A stretch of 64,000 nucleotides of DNA from Cyanosarcina radialis HA8281-LM2 (lineage in GTDB: Bacteria > Cyanobacteriota > Cyanobacteriia > Cyanobacteriales > CCAP-1448). The stretch is taken from NCBI GenBank assembly GCA_019359615.1, contig JAHHHA010000003.1, positions 1-64,000 on the forward strand, in the 5' to 3' direction. The translations under genes were made by a program, and so were the position numbers. Positions 46,722 through 55,652 of this stretch are shown one piece after another (the first letter of the stretch is position 1; every line of letters starts with the position of its first letter). The notes beneath the pieces were generated by a model that was given only the letters and a program-made list of their open reading frames with translations, had not been told where the DNA came from and made no database searches.

Positions 46722-46734
46722 TATCAAAAGAGGG

Positions 46735-47928
46735 TCAATTGCCTTCTTGAATAGAGAGCAAAACCGATTTAAGCTGGGTGCCCCAGCTTTGGGAAAAGTC
46801 ATAAAACTTTTCTTGTAACGCCAAGCAATTTTGCTGCTTTTCTCGATAAAATTCTCGATCTTCGCGCAACTTAGTTAAAGCGTCACCGTAGGCGGCAATA
46901 TCGTCGGGAGGAACTTCTAACACTGCTGGGCGCACCTCAGACAAAGCAGGACAAACTGCTGAGGTCACAACTGGACGACCCGCTAAAATACCTTCGACGA
47001 CCACTTTATTAAATCCTTCAACAAAGCTGGTTTTAGTTGGCACGACGACTAGGTGCGACTGACCGTACATTTGACGCATTTCTGGCCGCTCGCAGTGACC
47101 GTGACAAACAAAAAAATGCTCGACCTCTGCTGCTTTAGCAGCCAGACGTAAGGATTCTAGCGCCGAACCATCGCCGCACAAATCGAACCTAAAATCTTTT
47201 CTTCCTTCACTAGCAAAACGTTTAGCTATTTCTAACAAATCGAAAACTCCCTTATCGGCTTCAATCCGCCCGACAAATAATACCCGGAAAGGATAACTGC
47301 TAAGGTCTGGAGCTTCTATGCCGACAAATTGGGAGCGACGGTAGACGGGAACAGTTTTGAGAATCAGGCGATGCCGATTGTTAGTAATCTGCGACACTCG
47401 ATCGGCAATTTCATCTGACACCACCAAAATAGCCGGACTGCTGACAAACAGATGACGGCTCAATCTCAAAAACAGTCTTTGTGTTTTTTTGGTAGGAACG
47501 TATTTAGACCAGGGAACGCAATGTAAGGAAGGAATAATCTGGATGCCAAACCACGACAATAACGGCAAAATAAACCAATGGGTGGTACCATCAGCGACGA
47601 CGACTACATCAACCTGGAATCGGACGGCAGAAACCATCAATCTCAGCCCGTACCACAACAGACCCAGGTGATAGAAGATAGGTGAGTTTTTGAGCGAGGG
47701 AAATGGACGGTGTTCGATTCTAAATCGCTCGTCGTCTACGACTTTCTTCTCTTTATCAGAAGAGATCGCATAAGCCCGTGCCTCTAATTCGCGACAGACT
47801 TCGTAGAACTGGCCCGAATAAGTAATTGCCACTTGAGAAGGATCGTCTTCATTTTTAATCCAGTAGTTGTAAGTGCCAATGATATTTCCTGGACCTGCTG
47901 CATAAAGAATTTTGAGTCTTTTGCTCAT
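46735..47928 (-). CDS. Glycosyltransferase, family 4 (3)
   Basis: 397 residues from ATG 47926-47928 (MSKRLKILYAAGPGNIIGTY; GGAG 6-9 bases before); the frame is open to 48048. GT-B fold with VLFVGRIEADKGVFDLLEIA, FRFDLCGDGSAL and KTSFVEGFNKVVVEGILAGRPVVTSAV (EX7E-like). It is the only glycosyltransferase here on the minus strand. Its start overlaps the stop of a short remnant frame (ATGA), so it once followed another gene. Confidence 0.88.
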   Translation of the reverse strand: MSKRLKILYAAGPGNIIGTYNYWIKNEDDPSQVAITYSGQFYEVCRELEARAYAISSDKEKKVVDDERFRIEHRPFPSLKNSPIFYHLGLLWYGLRLMVSAVRFQVDVVVVADGTTHWFILPLLSWFGIQIIPSLHCVPWSKYVPTKKTQRLFLRLSRHLFVSSPAILVVSDEIADRVSQITNNRHRLILKTVPVYRRSQFVGIEAPDLSSYPFRVLFVGRIEADKGVFDLLEIAKRFASEGRKDFRFDLCGDGSALESLRLAAKAAEVEHFFVCHGHCERPEMRQMYGQSHLVVVPTKTSFVEGFNKVVVEGILAGRPVVTSAVCPALSEVRPAVLEVPPDDIAAYGDALTKLREDREFYREKQQNCLALQEKFYDFSQSWGTQLKSVLLSIQEGN

Positions 47929-48113
47929 CGAATCTCCATCCTTTTTCCCTTTAAGCTCGAAATATGGCAGGCGAGCAGCCGATCGTCTAGAAAATACCGA
48001 CGATCGGCCTCGATCTGCTGCCAGTAGTTTGAAGCATCTACTAGCCAATCTCGGTTAACGCGAACGGCTGCATTCAATTTGTAGTGAATGGTATAAATGG
48101 TACTTCCTTCCCC
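47925..48113 (-). pseudogene. C-terminal gene fragment upstream of the minus-strand glycosyltransferase
   Basis: A 63-codon open stretch without a start (TGA at 48114-48116 before it) reads ..TIHYKLNAAVRVNRDWLVD, then ASNYWQQIEADRRYFLDDRL, then LACHISSLKGKRMEIR. It ends in TGA overlapping the ATG of the next gene. The composition is protein-like and the overlap is typical of an operon. I take it as the tail of a lost gene, family not recognised. Chance openness remains possible. Confidence 0.4.
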
Positions 48114-48230
48114 TCAAATCTCAACGCTACATTGGTAACAATTGACTGACGAAAAAAACGATGGGCAAATATAGCAGTTCTTCATCAAGTGAACTACGCG
48201 ATCCTGTAGCTCATCTATTTAAGAATCGCT

Positions 48231-49829
48231 ATGCATACTTCCACTCAAGTTAGCACTTTGATACCTGAAGAAATTTTGGCTCTCAACGATACTCGGTTGT
48301 CGATCGTTATAGTCAACTACCGCACGCCAGTTCTGACGATCGATTGCTTGAGATCGCTGGCCGACGAGGTGCGATCGCTGCCAGGAACTAGGGTAGTAGT
48401 GACCGACAATGCTTCTGGGGACGGCTCGGTGGCACAGATCGCCGCGGCCATTGCCACCGAAGGCTGGAGCGAGTGGGTATCATTTCTCCCCCTAGATGGC
48501 AACAGGGGTTACTCTGCTGGTAATAATGTGGCGATTCGAGAGGCGCTGCAATCGCCCCATCCCCCATCTTACGTGTTGTTACTCAATCCAGATACGATCG
48601 TGCATCCGGGGGCACTGCGGGCACTAGTAGATTTTATGGACGAGCATCCCGAAGCGGGAATTGCTGGCAGTCGCCTGGAAGATCTAGACGGGACACCCCA
48701 ACATTCTGCCTTTCGCTTTCATACTGTTTTGAGCGAACTAGATTCTGGTTTGCGATTGGGTTTAGTTTCAAAATTATTAGCTAAATCGATAGTTGCACCT
48801 CCCGTCTCAGAAGTAGCCTGTCAAACAGATTGGGTAGCTGGTGCCAGTACGATCGTCCGTCGCGAGGTATTTACATCTGTAGGCTTGCTGGATGAAGGCT
48901 ATTTTCTCTACTTTGAGGAATGCGATTTTTGCCTCCAGGCCCGCAAAGCTAACTGGAGTTGCTGGTACGTGCCAGAAAGCCGAGTCGTCCACTTAGTCGG
49001 CCAAAGTTCTGGCGTGACCGATACCAAATCTCCTGCCAAACGCCGCCCTCAGTATTGGTTTGAATCTAGGCGGCGATATTTCCTCAAAAATCACGGTTGG
49101 CTGTACGCTGCCATCGCCGATCTCGTTTGGGCCGTTAGTTTTGCTTTGTGGCGAGCGCGTCGCCAAGTTCAAGGTAAGCCAGATCTAGATCCGCCCCACC
49201 TGCTGGGCGATTTTCTGCATCAAAGCGTGCTGCTCGAACCTAAATTGCCTAGCTTCGCTACTACCCAGCCACCGCACGAGAGAGAAATTACAATCGAACA
49301 AACACAAAGCATTGCCGCCCCCCCTTTAAGCCTATGGCAGCAAATTCGAGAAGATTGGGTCGCTCACGGCCGCGATTGGACTAAGCCAGGGTTTCGAGCA
49401 GTAGCGGTGCAGCGATTTGGAGTTTGGCGAATGCAGATCGAACTCAAGTGGCTGCGCGCTCCTTGCAGTATTATCTATCGGATGTTGTATCGCAAGATTC
49501 GCAATATTTATGGGATAGATTTGCCTTATACCGTCAAGCTCGGTCGTCGGGTTATCGTCGAACATCAAGGGGCGATCGTCATTCATGGATACTGCACGAT
49601 CGGCGACGATTGTATTCTCAGGCAAGGAGTAACGCTAGGCAATCGCTATCTAGAGCGCCCGCTCGAGGCACCCAAATTAGGTACTGGCGTTAAGGTCGGC
49701 GCTGGCGCGAAAATCCTGGGCAACGTTACTGTTGGAGATGGTGCCAATATTGGTGCTAACGCCGTGGTACTTTCAGATATTCCGCCAGGAGCAACAGCGG
49801 TCGGCATCCCAGCCAAAATTATCGACTAA
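48231..49829 (+). CDS. Fusion of GT2 glycosyltransferase and hexapeptide acyltransferase
   Basis: 532 residues. Residues about 20-310 form a WbbL-type GT2 (VIVNYRTPVLTIDCLRSLAD, NASGDGS, LLLNPDTIVHPGAL, DEGYFLYFEECDFCLQARKANW). After a linker of about 80 residues, about 395-532 is a serine acetyltransferase-like left-handed beta-helix: PYTVKLGRRVIVEHQGAIVI, GDDCILRQGVTLGNR with the catalytic His replaced or displaced, GTGVKVGAGAKILGNVTVGD, ANIGANAVVLSDIPPGATAVGIPAKI. One polypeptide may thus add a sugar and O-acetylate it. The N-terminal half is a paralogue of 44827-45849. The stop codon overlaps that of the convergent Wzc-like gene. Confidence 0.9.
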   Translation: MHTSTQVSTLIPEEILALNDTRLSIVIVNYRTPVLTIDCLRSLADEVRSLPGTRVVVTDNASGDGSVAQIAAAIATEGWSEWVSFLPLDGNRGYSAGNNVAIREALQSPHPPSYVLLLNPDTIVHPGALRALVDFMDEHPEAGIAGSRLEDLDGTPQHSAFRFHTVLSELDSGLRLGLVSKLLAKSIVAPPVSEVACQTDWVAGASTIVRREVFTSVGLLDEGYFLYFEECDFCLQARKANWSCWYVPESRVVHLVGQSSGVTDTKSPAKRRPQYWFESRRRYFLKNHGWLYAAIADLVWAVSFALWRARRQVQGKPDLDPPHLLGDFLHQSVLLEPKLPSFATTQPPHEREITIEQTQSIAAPPLSLWQQIREDWVAHGRDWTKPGFRAVAVQRFGVWRMQIELKWLRAPCSIIYRMLYRKIRNIYGIDLPYTVKLGRRVIVEHQGAIVIHGYCTIGDDCILRQGVTLGNRYLERPLEAPKLGTGVKVGAGAKILGNVTVGDGANIGANAVVLSDIPPGATAVGIPAKIID

Positions 49830-52141
49830 TCTTTAGCTAGCGACTCTGAAAGTGCAGCGGTGCGATCGGTAGTTGTCGGTATCAGCCTGTCCCAACTGGG
49901 GCGCGAGCGCCCTACTTGATTGGCCACAATTCCCAACAGCGGCAAGCGAAATGCTTGCAATCGCTCTATCGCTTCTAAGACGGCAGAGCGACTGGTTTTT
50001 TGGAGTCCTACTACCATTAAGATGCCATCGGTATTGGCGGCCAAAAAGTTGGTATCGATCGTATCGGTTAAGTGAGGCAAATCGTAAATTACCAGATCGA
50101 AGGTTTTCTCTAATTCCCCCATTAGCTTCTTCAAGCGAGATGACTCCAGCAATCTCATAGAATTTAGCTGCGGTTGGCCCGCTGTCAGCACGAACAGATT
50201 TTCGGTTCCAGGCACTCGTCGGATAAACTGTTCGGGAGATAGCGGCTGAGATAGAAGTTCGTTCAATCCGTTCTCATTAGGTAAATCTAAGCTCAGATGG
50301 ACATCTGGTATAGATAAATTAGCATCGACTAACAGCACGCGCCGATCTGTAGCTGCCGCTGACTGTGCTAGTTGCAGGGCGACGGTAGTTTTACCATCTC
50401 CCGGTTCGACGGAGCTAATGGCCAAAGAGCGAATGGGCGCGGCAAAGAGAAAACGAGTGCTGCTATAAAGAGAATTAAAAGCTTTGAGAAATTGGGCCGT
50501 GGCTTTATTGTTAGTTCGATCGGTGAAAGAAGTAAAAGTCGGCGGTGAATTTGGCGCGCCCTTAACCTCATGGGGCGGAATAGTCCCTAAAACTGGCACT
50601 GATGTAGCGTCTTGAATATCTTCAGAGCAATAGAAGATATTGCGATATTTTTCGATCGCTATCGCTACGATCAGGCCTAATAGCAGACCTCCCAATATCC
50701 CGGCTATGAGTTTCTTCGGACTGCTAGTGTCGGCAGGCAGATAATTCCCATCGCTATCTTGAGGAACGCTAGCGTCAGCAATTAGTTTCCAAGGGAATTG
50801 TTTTTGTGCGGCTTCTACTCGCAGCGTTTCTCGCTGAGTCTTTAGTTGGGTAAAGGTTTGGGTAGTAATATCTAGTTGCTGCTGCAAGTTACTATATCGA
50901 CGGGCAACATCAGGAAATTTCAAGGCTTGTTGTTCGTAAGTATTTCTCGCATCTGCTAATGCCTGTTCGCGAATTTCCAAAACTTGAATTTGATTTCCCG
51001 TACTAACCAATTGATCGATCAGTTTTTGTCGCAGTTCGGCTTGGGGTTTTTGCAGTTGTGAAGTTTGTAAAGGTGTTATATTACTACCAACTAGCTGCTG
51101 AGTTTCTTGTTGCAGTAAATCTGTTAGTTGTTGTCGTTGTTCCTCAAGAGATTGAATGATTGGATTGTCAGGAGTGAAACGGGCAGATTGAATCGCAATC
51201 TGCCTTTCTGTATCTTTAATTTGAGCGATTAAATTTTTATATTCAGGAGCTTGATTAAAAGTTGCTGCTGCGATCGCTTCATTTGGATTTAAAGCCAATT
51301 GCTTTTGCAAGCTGGTATACAGCCCCCTTTGTTCTTCCAATAATCCTTGAACTTGTAATTGTTGAGCCTTTAATTGCCGCACTTGAGAAAATAGTTCTTC
51401 GCTTAGAACTTTTGGATCGCTCAACTGATACTGCTGCTGCATTTTTTGTACTTCCAATTGCAGGCTAGCAATATTTCTTTGTAGGTCTCCTGTCGTCTGA
51501 TCGATAAATTCAGCCGCTTTATCAATCCGATCTTTGCGTTCGTCAATACTATAGTTTAAATACCTGGCTTGAACTTTCTCTAAGACGAACTGCGCTCGCT
51601 CTGGGTCTAGATCTTCATAGCTAACTTGGATGATTTTCGTATCGTCTAGCTTGGTTTCGCCGCCCAATCGCTCGACGATTAATCCCTTACTGAGAGTATT
51701 TAAATTAAAAGTTTGATACTTTTGTTGAACGTCCTTAACAATATCGTTTAAGATATCTTGGCTCTGTAAAACCTTAATTTGGGTGGGATAATCGACCGTA
51801 AACAGGGCTAAGAGATTGGGAGTAGCTCCTGCTGTTCCAGTTCTAGCTAGAGTGCTAGGTTCGGTAGTTCTCTCTTCTACGGCGATCGGCTCGATTAAAA
51901 GCTGGAAATTTCCTGCATATGTTTTAGCCGTTCTCAAGGTCAAAAACAACGCCCCCAGCGTCGTGAGAGTAGCAATACCAACTATCGGTAAGGCTTGTCG
52001 CCGCACGGTCCTCAAGAGCGGCCACAGATTCAGTCCGCGTCTTGAGGGCTGGCTGAAATCATCTCTGTCGATGAATGACTCTTCAGTTAACTGTTTGCTA
52101 TTGGTAGCGAGTTCGAGTTGAGAGTCCCGTTCTTTTTCCAT
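49826..52141 (-). CDS. Wzc-like polysaccharide co-polymerase with BY-kinase-type ATPase
   Basis: 771 residues. A Wzz domain with a membrane helix at about 47-67 (IVGIATLTTLGALFLTL), a long coiled-coil region (about 185-460, rich in Gln and Leu) and a second helix at about 478-497 (LIAGILGGLLLGLIVAIAI). The cytosolic ATPase has Walker A VEPGDGKTTVALQL, Walker A' VLLVDANL and Walker B LVIYDLPHL. The C-terminus (TTTDRTAALSESLAKD) has no tyrosine cluster, so autophosphorylation of the usual Wzc tail is unlikely. It controls chain length and export in Wzy-type systems. ATG start. Confidence 0.93.
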   Translation of the reverse strand: MEKERDSQLELATNSKQLTEESFIDRDDFSQPSRRGLNLWPLLRTVRRQALPIVGIATLTTLGALFLTLRTAKTYAGNFQLLIEPIAVEERTTEPSTLARTGTAGATPNLLALFTVDYPTQIKVLQSQDILNDIVKDVQQKYQTFNLNTLSKGLIVERLGGETKLDDTKIIQVSYEDLDPERAQFVLEKVQARYLNYSIDERKDRIDKAAEFIDQTTGDLQRNIASLQLEVQKMQQQYQLSDPKVLSEELFSQVRQLKAQQLQVQGLLEEQRGLYTSLQKQLALNPNEAIAAATFNQAPEYKNLIAQIKDTERQIAIQSARFTPDNPIIQSLEEQRQQLTDLLQQETQQLVGSNITPLQTSQLQKPQAELRQKLIDQLVSTGNQIQVLEIREQALADARNTYEQQALKFPDVARRYSNLQQQLDITTQTFTQLKTQRETLRVEAAQKQFPWKLIADASVPQDSDGNYLPADTSSPKKLIAGILGGLLLGLIVAIAIEKYRNIFYCSEDIQDATSVPVLGTIPPHEVKGAPNSPPTFTSFTDRTNNKATAQFLKAFNSLYSSTRFLFAAPIRSLAISSVEPGDGKTTVALQLAQSAAATDRRVLLVDANLSIPDVHLSLDLPNENGLNELLSQPLSPEQFIRRVPGTENLFVLTAGQPQLNSMRLLESSRLKKLMGELEKTFDLVIYDLPHLTDTIDTNFLAANTDGILMVVGLQKTSRSAVLEAIERLQAFRLPLLGIVANQVGRSRPSWDRLIPTTTDRTAALSESLAKD

Positions 52142-53000
52142 GATTAAACCTGCCGAAAAAGGAAAATGACTGCAAGAGATGGATGGCGATCGCCCGATGT
52201 GCTGGCTAATGGTATCCTACCGATCGAAAGCCTTAGAAATGCTTCGATCTCTAGCTGGGACGAGAGGCAAAAAGCATTGATGGGTATGGTTTTGGATTTT
52301 TTTCGACCGATGCTGGTAGTTATAGCATAATCTTTCTGGTAATTGCTCTCAAAGTCATCTGAATGATGAAAACCTGGTACAAGCCTCGCTGCTTAAAAGT
52401 AAAAGTTGACAGGTGAGAATCCGATATTCTCTCCTTTCAACCAGCCTTCTGCCTGCTTTTGACACGGCTTAGTCGCAATTAATATACACCATCACTAGAA
52501 AAAGATTGACTCTCCTAAAGACAGAAATATGGCACTCGATGGGGTGAAAATGGTAGCCATCGCTCTGCTCGCCGAAAAAGCTGGAAATAGTTTGAATATC
52601 TCGGCTTTTAGTCGATCGATCGCGTCCTCGACAGCAATCGCAACAATCGGTAGCGAGCAGATGCGCGTCACTGACATCGGCGCTAGACCTAAACATATGA
52701 ATGTTGTCCGCTGGTTAAAGTTCCCCGCATCTTATCTGCATAAGTATCGAGAGTAATAAAAAAGCATTGTGGTATCAGACTTTCGGAGTTAAGGACAAAT
52801 TCTCGCTCGACATTTCTCCTCTCCCAACTCAGATTCTAGAATCGCTCTCCTACTGGCACTGCACCCAAAACCCCATTACACTGGTTACTGAAATTCTGCG
52901 GTTGTTGAATATGGATTTGACCGCCGAGGAATTTTTTACCCAAACCACAGATAGATTTAGTAGCTCTGAAAGCGAATAATTTTTAGATCGCCCAGAACGC
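52142..53000. other. Long spacer upstream of rfbC with two doubtful short frames
   Basis: 860 bp. 52142-52500 has no gene and includes a GAGAAT-CCGAT-ATTCTC hairpin at 52414-52430. A 75-codon frame at 52529-52756 has no family likeness. A 70-codon frame at 52767-52979 (GTG start) reads like protein (helical ILESLSYWHC, EILRLLNMDLTAEEFF) and could be a small gene or a remnant. It ends 21 bp before rfbC. Confidence 0.4.
52767..52979 (+). CDS. Possible small protein or gene remnant before rfbC
   Basis: 70 codons from GTG 52767 with no clear ribosome binding site. The product is acidic and mainly helical (LPTQILESLSYWHC, LVTEILRLLNMDLTAEEFFT). No family is recognised. Its proximity to rfbC on the same strand is the main reason to keep it. 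Confidence 0.3.
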   Translation: MWYQTFGVKDKFSLDISPLPTQILESLSYWHCTQNPITLVTEILRLLNMDLTAEEFFTQTTDRFSSSESE

Positions 53001-53546
53001 ATGAACGTCATTTGTACTGAAATCCCTGATGTCTCGCTCGTCGAACCTACAGTTTATCAAGACGATCGCGGTTTTTTTTATGAAAGTTACAACCAAAAAA
53101 GATTTATCGATCGAACTGGAGTAGCCACTAATTTCGTCCAAGACAATCATTCTCGTTCGCAGCAAAACGTCTTGCGCGGCTTGCACTACCAGATCGAGCA
53201 GCCTCAAGGCAAACTGGTACGAGTGGCAGTGGGAGCGGTATTTGATGTCGCTGTAGACCTGAGAAAGAGTTCTCCCACCTTTGGCAAGTGGGTGGGGGCT
53301 ATCCTCAGCGCTGAGAACAAAAGACAACTTTGGGTACCGCCAGGATTTGCTCATGGTTTCTTAGTAGTTTCAGAAGTAGCAGAAGTTTTGTATAAGACAA
53401 CTGATTACTACGCTCCCGAACACGAACGCTGCTTGCTGTGGAACGACCCGAAGATAGCGATCGCTTGGCCGTTGTCTGGGGAGCCGATTCTATCGGCCAA
53501 AGATCGAGACGGTCAGCCTTTAGATGCTGCTGAGGTTTTTCCATGA
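53001..53546 (+). CDS. rfbC: dTDP-4-dehydrorhamnose 3,5-epimerase
   Basis: 181 residues, RmlC cupin fold. RGLHYQ carries the catalytic histidine, GKLVRVAVGAVFDVAVDLR is the core strand pair, and WVPPGFAHGFLVVSE and the Y/D region TTDYYAPEHERCLLWNDP complete the site. It converts dTDP-4-keto-6-deoxyglucose to dTDP-4-keto-rhamnose, the third step of dTDP-L-rhamnose synthesis. The stop overlaps the rfbD start by four bases. ATG start 53001 without a strong ribosome binding site. Confidence 0.96.
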   Translation: MNVICTEIPDVSLVEPTVYQDDRGFFYESYNQKRFIDRTGVATNFVQDNHSRSQQNVLRGLHYQIEQPQGKLVRVAVGAVFDVAVDLRKSSPTFGKWVGAILSAENKRQLWVPPGFAHGFLVVSEVAEVLYKTTDYYAPEHERCLLWNDPKIAIAWPLSGEPILSAKDRDGQPLDAAEVFP

Positions 53547-54430
53547 AACGGATCTTATTAATTGGCGCTAACGGACAATTGGGTCGAGAATTAGCTTTAA
53601 CCCTTGCTCCTTTGGGAGAGTTAATCAGTGCCGATAGGCAAACGATCGATCTAACCGACCCTGCTAGGATGCGCCCAGCAATCTTGGCAGTTAAACCCGA
53701 TTTAATCGTCAATGCTGCGGCTTACACGGCTGTAGATCGAGCCGAAACCGAATCGGAATTGGCTGATTTAATTAACGCCACAGCGCCAACGATCTTGGCT
53801 GAAACCGCCCGCCAAATCGATGCCGATTTAATTCACCTCTCCACAGATTACGTCTTCGACGGGCGCAAAAATACTCCTTATCTGGAAGAAGACCCGACTA
53901 ACCCCATCGGCGTTTACGGTAAATCTAAGCTAGCTGGAGAAGAAGGCATCAAACAAAGCTGCGATCGCTATCTGATTCTCAGAACTGCTTGGGTTTATGG
54001 CACTTATGGCAAAATTAATTTTGTCAAAACGATGCTGCGTTTGGGGGCGCAGCGAGAGGAAGTGCGAGTAGTTGTAGATCAGATCGGTAGTCCTACTTGG
54101 GCTGAAGATATTGCTAGTGCGATCGCTACGTTAGTAAGTAATTCTGCTCCTCCTGGTGTCTATCACTTTACTAACAGCGGCGTAGCTAGTTGGTACGATT
54201 TTGCCAGTGCTATTTTTGCCGAAGCCGAACGCCTTGGTTTCCCCTTGAAAGTAAAGCGTCTAGTACCGATTGCCACCTCTGAATATCCAACACCTGCCCA
54301 GCGTCCGGCTTATTCAGTGCTTTCTACCAAAAAGATCTCAGAAGTTTTGGGCACTTATCCTCAACACTGGAAATCGGGGCTGCAACAAATGCTGGCACAA
54401 CTTTTTAGCCAAGATGCTTCCTGCTTCTAA
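53543..54430 (+). CDS. rfbD: dTDP-4-dehydrorhamnose reductase
   Basis: 295 residues, SDR fold: GANGQLGRELA nucleotide loop, VNAAAYTAVDRAE, the active-site STDYVFDG and YGKSKLAGE (Tyr and Lys of the triad), ILRTAWVYG. It catalyses the last step to dTDP-L-rhamnose with NAD(P)H. Translationally coupled to rfbC (ATGA overlap). The rhamnose donor fits the WbbL-type transferases at 44827 and 48231. Confidence 0.96.
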   Translation: MKRILLIGANGQLGRELALTLAPLGELISADRQTIDLTDPARMRPAILAVKPDLIVNAAAYTAVDRAETESELADLINATAPTILAETARQIDADLIHLSTDYVFDGRKNTPYLEEDPTNPIGVYGKSKLAGEEGIKQSCDRYLILRTAWVYGTYGKINFVKTMLRLGAQREEVRVVVDQIGSPTWAEDIASAIATLVSNSAPPGVYHFTNSGVASWYDFASAIFAEAERLGFPLKVKRLVPIATSEYPTPAQRPAYSVLSTKKISEVLGTYPQHWKSGLQQMLAQLFSQDASCF

Positions 54431-54456
54431 ACTCCTAAACTCCTAAACTCCTGTTC
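54424..54456. repeat. AAACTCCT repeat between rfbD and rfbA
   Basis: Three CTAAACTCCT units directly after the rfbD stop, a member of the heptamer-type repeat family found at other gene ends in this window. Confidence 0.7.
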
Positions 54457-54457
54457 T

Positions 54458-55531
54458 ATGAAAGCGATAATTCTCTCAGGCGGTAAAGGCACGAGACTGC
54501 GACCTCTTACTTATACGGGTGCTAAACAATTAGTTCCCGTCGCTAATAAACCCATCCTTTGGTATGGCATTGAAGCGATCGTGGCGGCTGGAATTACTGA
54601 CATCGGCATTATTATTAGTCCCGAAACGGGAGAGGAAGTTAAAGCTAAAACTGGAGATGGCGATCGCTTTGGGGCCAAAATCACCTACATTCTGCAAGAT
54701 GCCCCTTTGGGTTTAGCCCATGCGGTCAAAGTCGCCCAACCATTTCTAGAAGATTCGCCATTTTTAATGTACCTGGGAGATAACTTAATTCAAAGTGACT
54801 TGCGCCTCTTTTTAGAACACTTCCAAACTGCCAGTTTAGATGCTTTGATTATGCTGCGCGAGGTGGCTAATCCGACTGCATTTGGGGTAGCAAAGCTAGA
54901 CGAAAGCGGGCGAGTATTGCAATTAGTGGAAAAGCCTAAAATTCCTCCTTCAAACTTAGCATTGGTAGGAATTTACTTGTTTTCCCATATCGTCCATCAG
55001 GCGATCGCTAATATCGCCCCTTCAGCTAGAGGTGAATTAGAAATTACTGATGCCATCCAATATTTGATCGACGGGCCCAAAAACGTCGAAGCCCGCCAGT
55101 TAGAAGGATGGTGGCTGGATACAGGTAAAAAAGACGATCTCCTCGAAGCAAATCGCTTGATTCTCGATAGTTGCCCTGACTGTAACATTTTGGGTGAAGT
55201 TGACGAAAACAGTCAGGTAATAGGGCGAGTGCAAATTGGAGCAAATTCTCGCATCGTCAACTCTACCATTCGAGGGCCGGTGATAATTGGCAACAACTGC
55301 CACTTAGAAAACTGTTTTATCGGTCCTTACACTAGCATTGCCGATGGAGTGACGGCGATCGATACCGACATCGAACATAGCGTCATTTTGCAAGGGGCAA
55401 AAGTAATTGGCATTCATCAGCGGATAGTTGATAGCGTCATCGGACAGCGAGTGCAACTTAAGGTAGCGCCACAGCGCCCTAAAGCTTTACGTTTCCTCAT
55501 TGGCGATGATTCCCAAATAGAGTTGGTGTAA
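54458..55531 (+). CDS. rfbA: Glucose-1-phosphate thymidylyltransferase, long form
   Basis: 357 residues. N-terminal nucleotidyltransferase (LSGGKGTRLRPLTYTGAKQL, PILWYGIEAI, MYLGDNLIQ, LVEKPKIPPSNLALVGIY) and, unlike short RmlA proteins of about 290 residues, a C-terminal left-handed beta-helix (VIGRVQIGANSRIVNSTIRG, VIIGNNCHLENCFIGPYTSI). This is the long RmlA type, common in cyanobacteria and archaea. It forms dTDP-glucose, the first step of the rhamnose pathway. The dehydratase gene rfbB is not in the window. ATG start directly after the repeat. Confidence 0.92.
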   Translation: MKAIILSGGKGTRLRPLTYTGAKQLVPVANKPILWYGIEAIVAAGITDIGIIISPETGEEVKAKTGDGDRFGAKITYILQDAPLGLAHAVKVAQPFLEDSPFLMYLGDNLIQSDLRLFLEHFQTASLDALIMLREVANPTAFGVAKLDESGRVLQLVEKPKIPPSNLALVGIYLFSHIVHQAIANIAPSARGELEITDAIQYLIDGPKNVEARQLEGWWLDTGKKDDLLEANRLILDSCPDCNILGEVDENSQVIGRVQIGANSRIVNSTIRGPVIIGNNCHLENCFIGPYTSIADGVTAIDTDIEHSVILQGAKVIGIHQRIVDSVIGQRVQLKVAPQRPKALRFLIGDDSQIELV

Positions 55532-55652
55532 AACCAGGAATAGGCCAGACATAAATTTCCTGTAGGGGTGCAATCTATTGCGTCCTTAACCAAGAGGAAT
55601 TGCTAGTCGATCGTTGTCGATCTTTTCCGATCGCTTTTCGATGCGATCGTTG

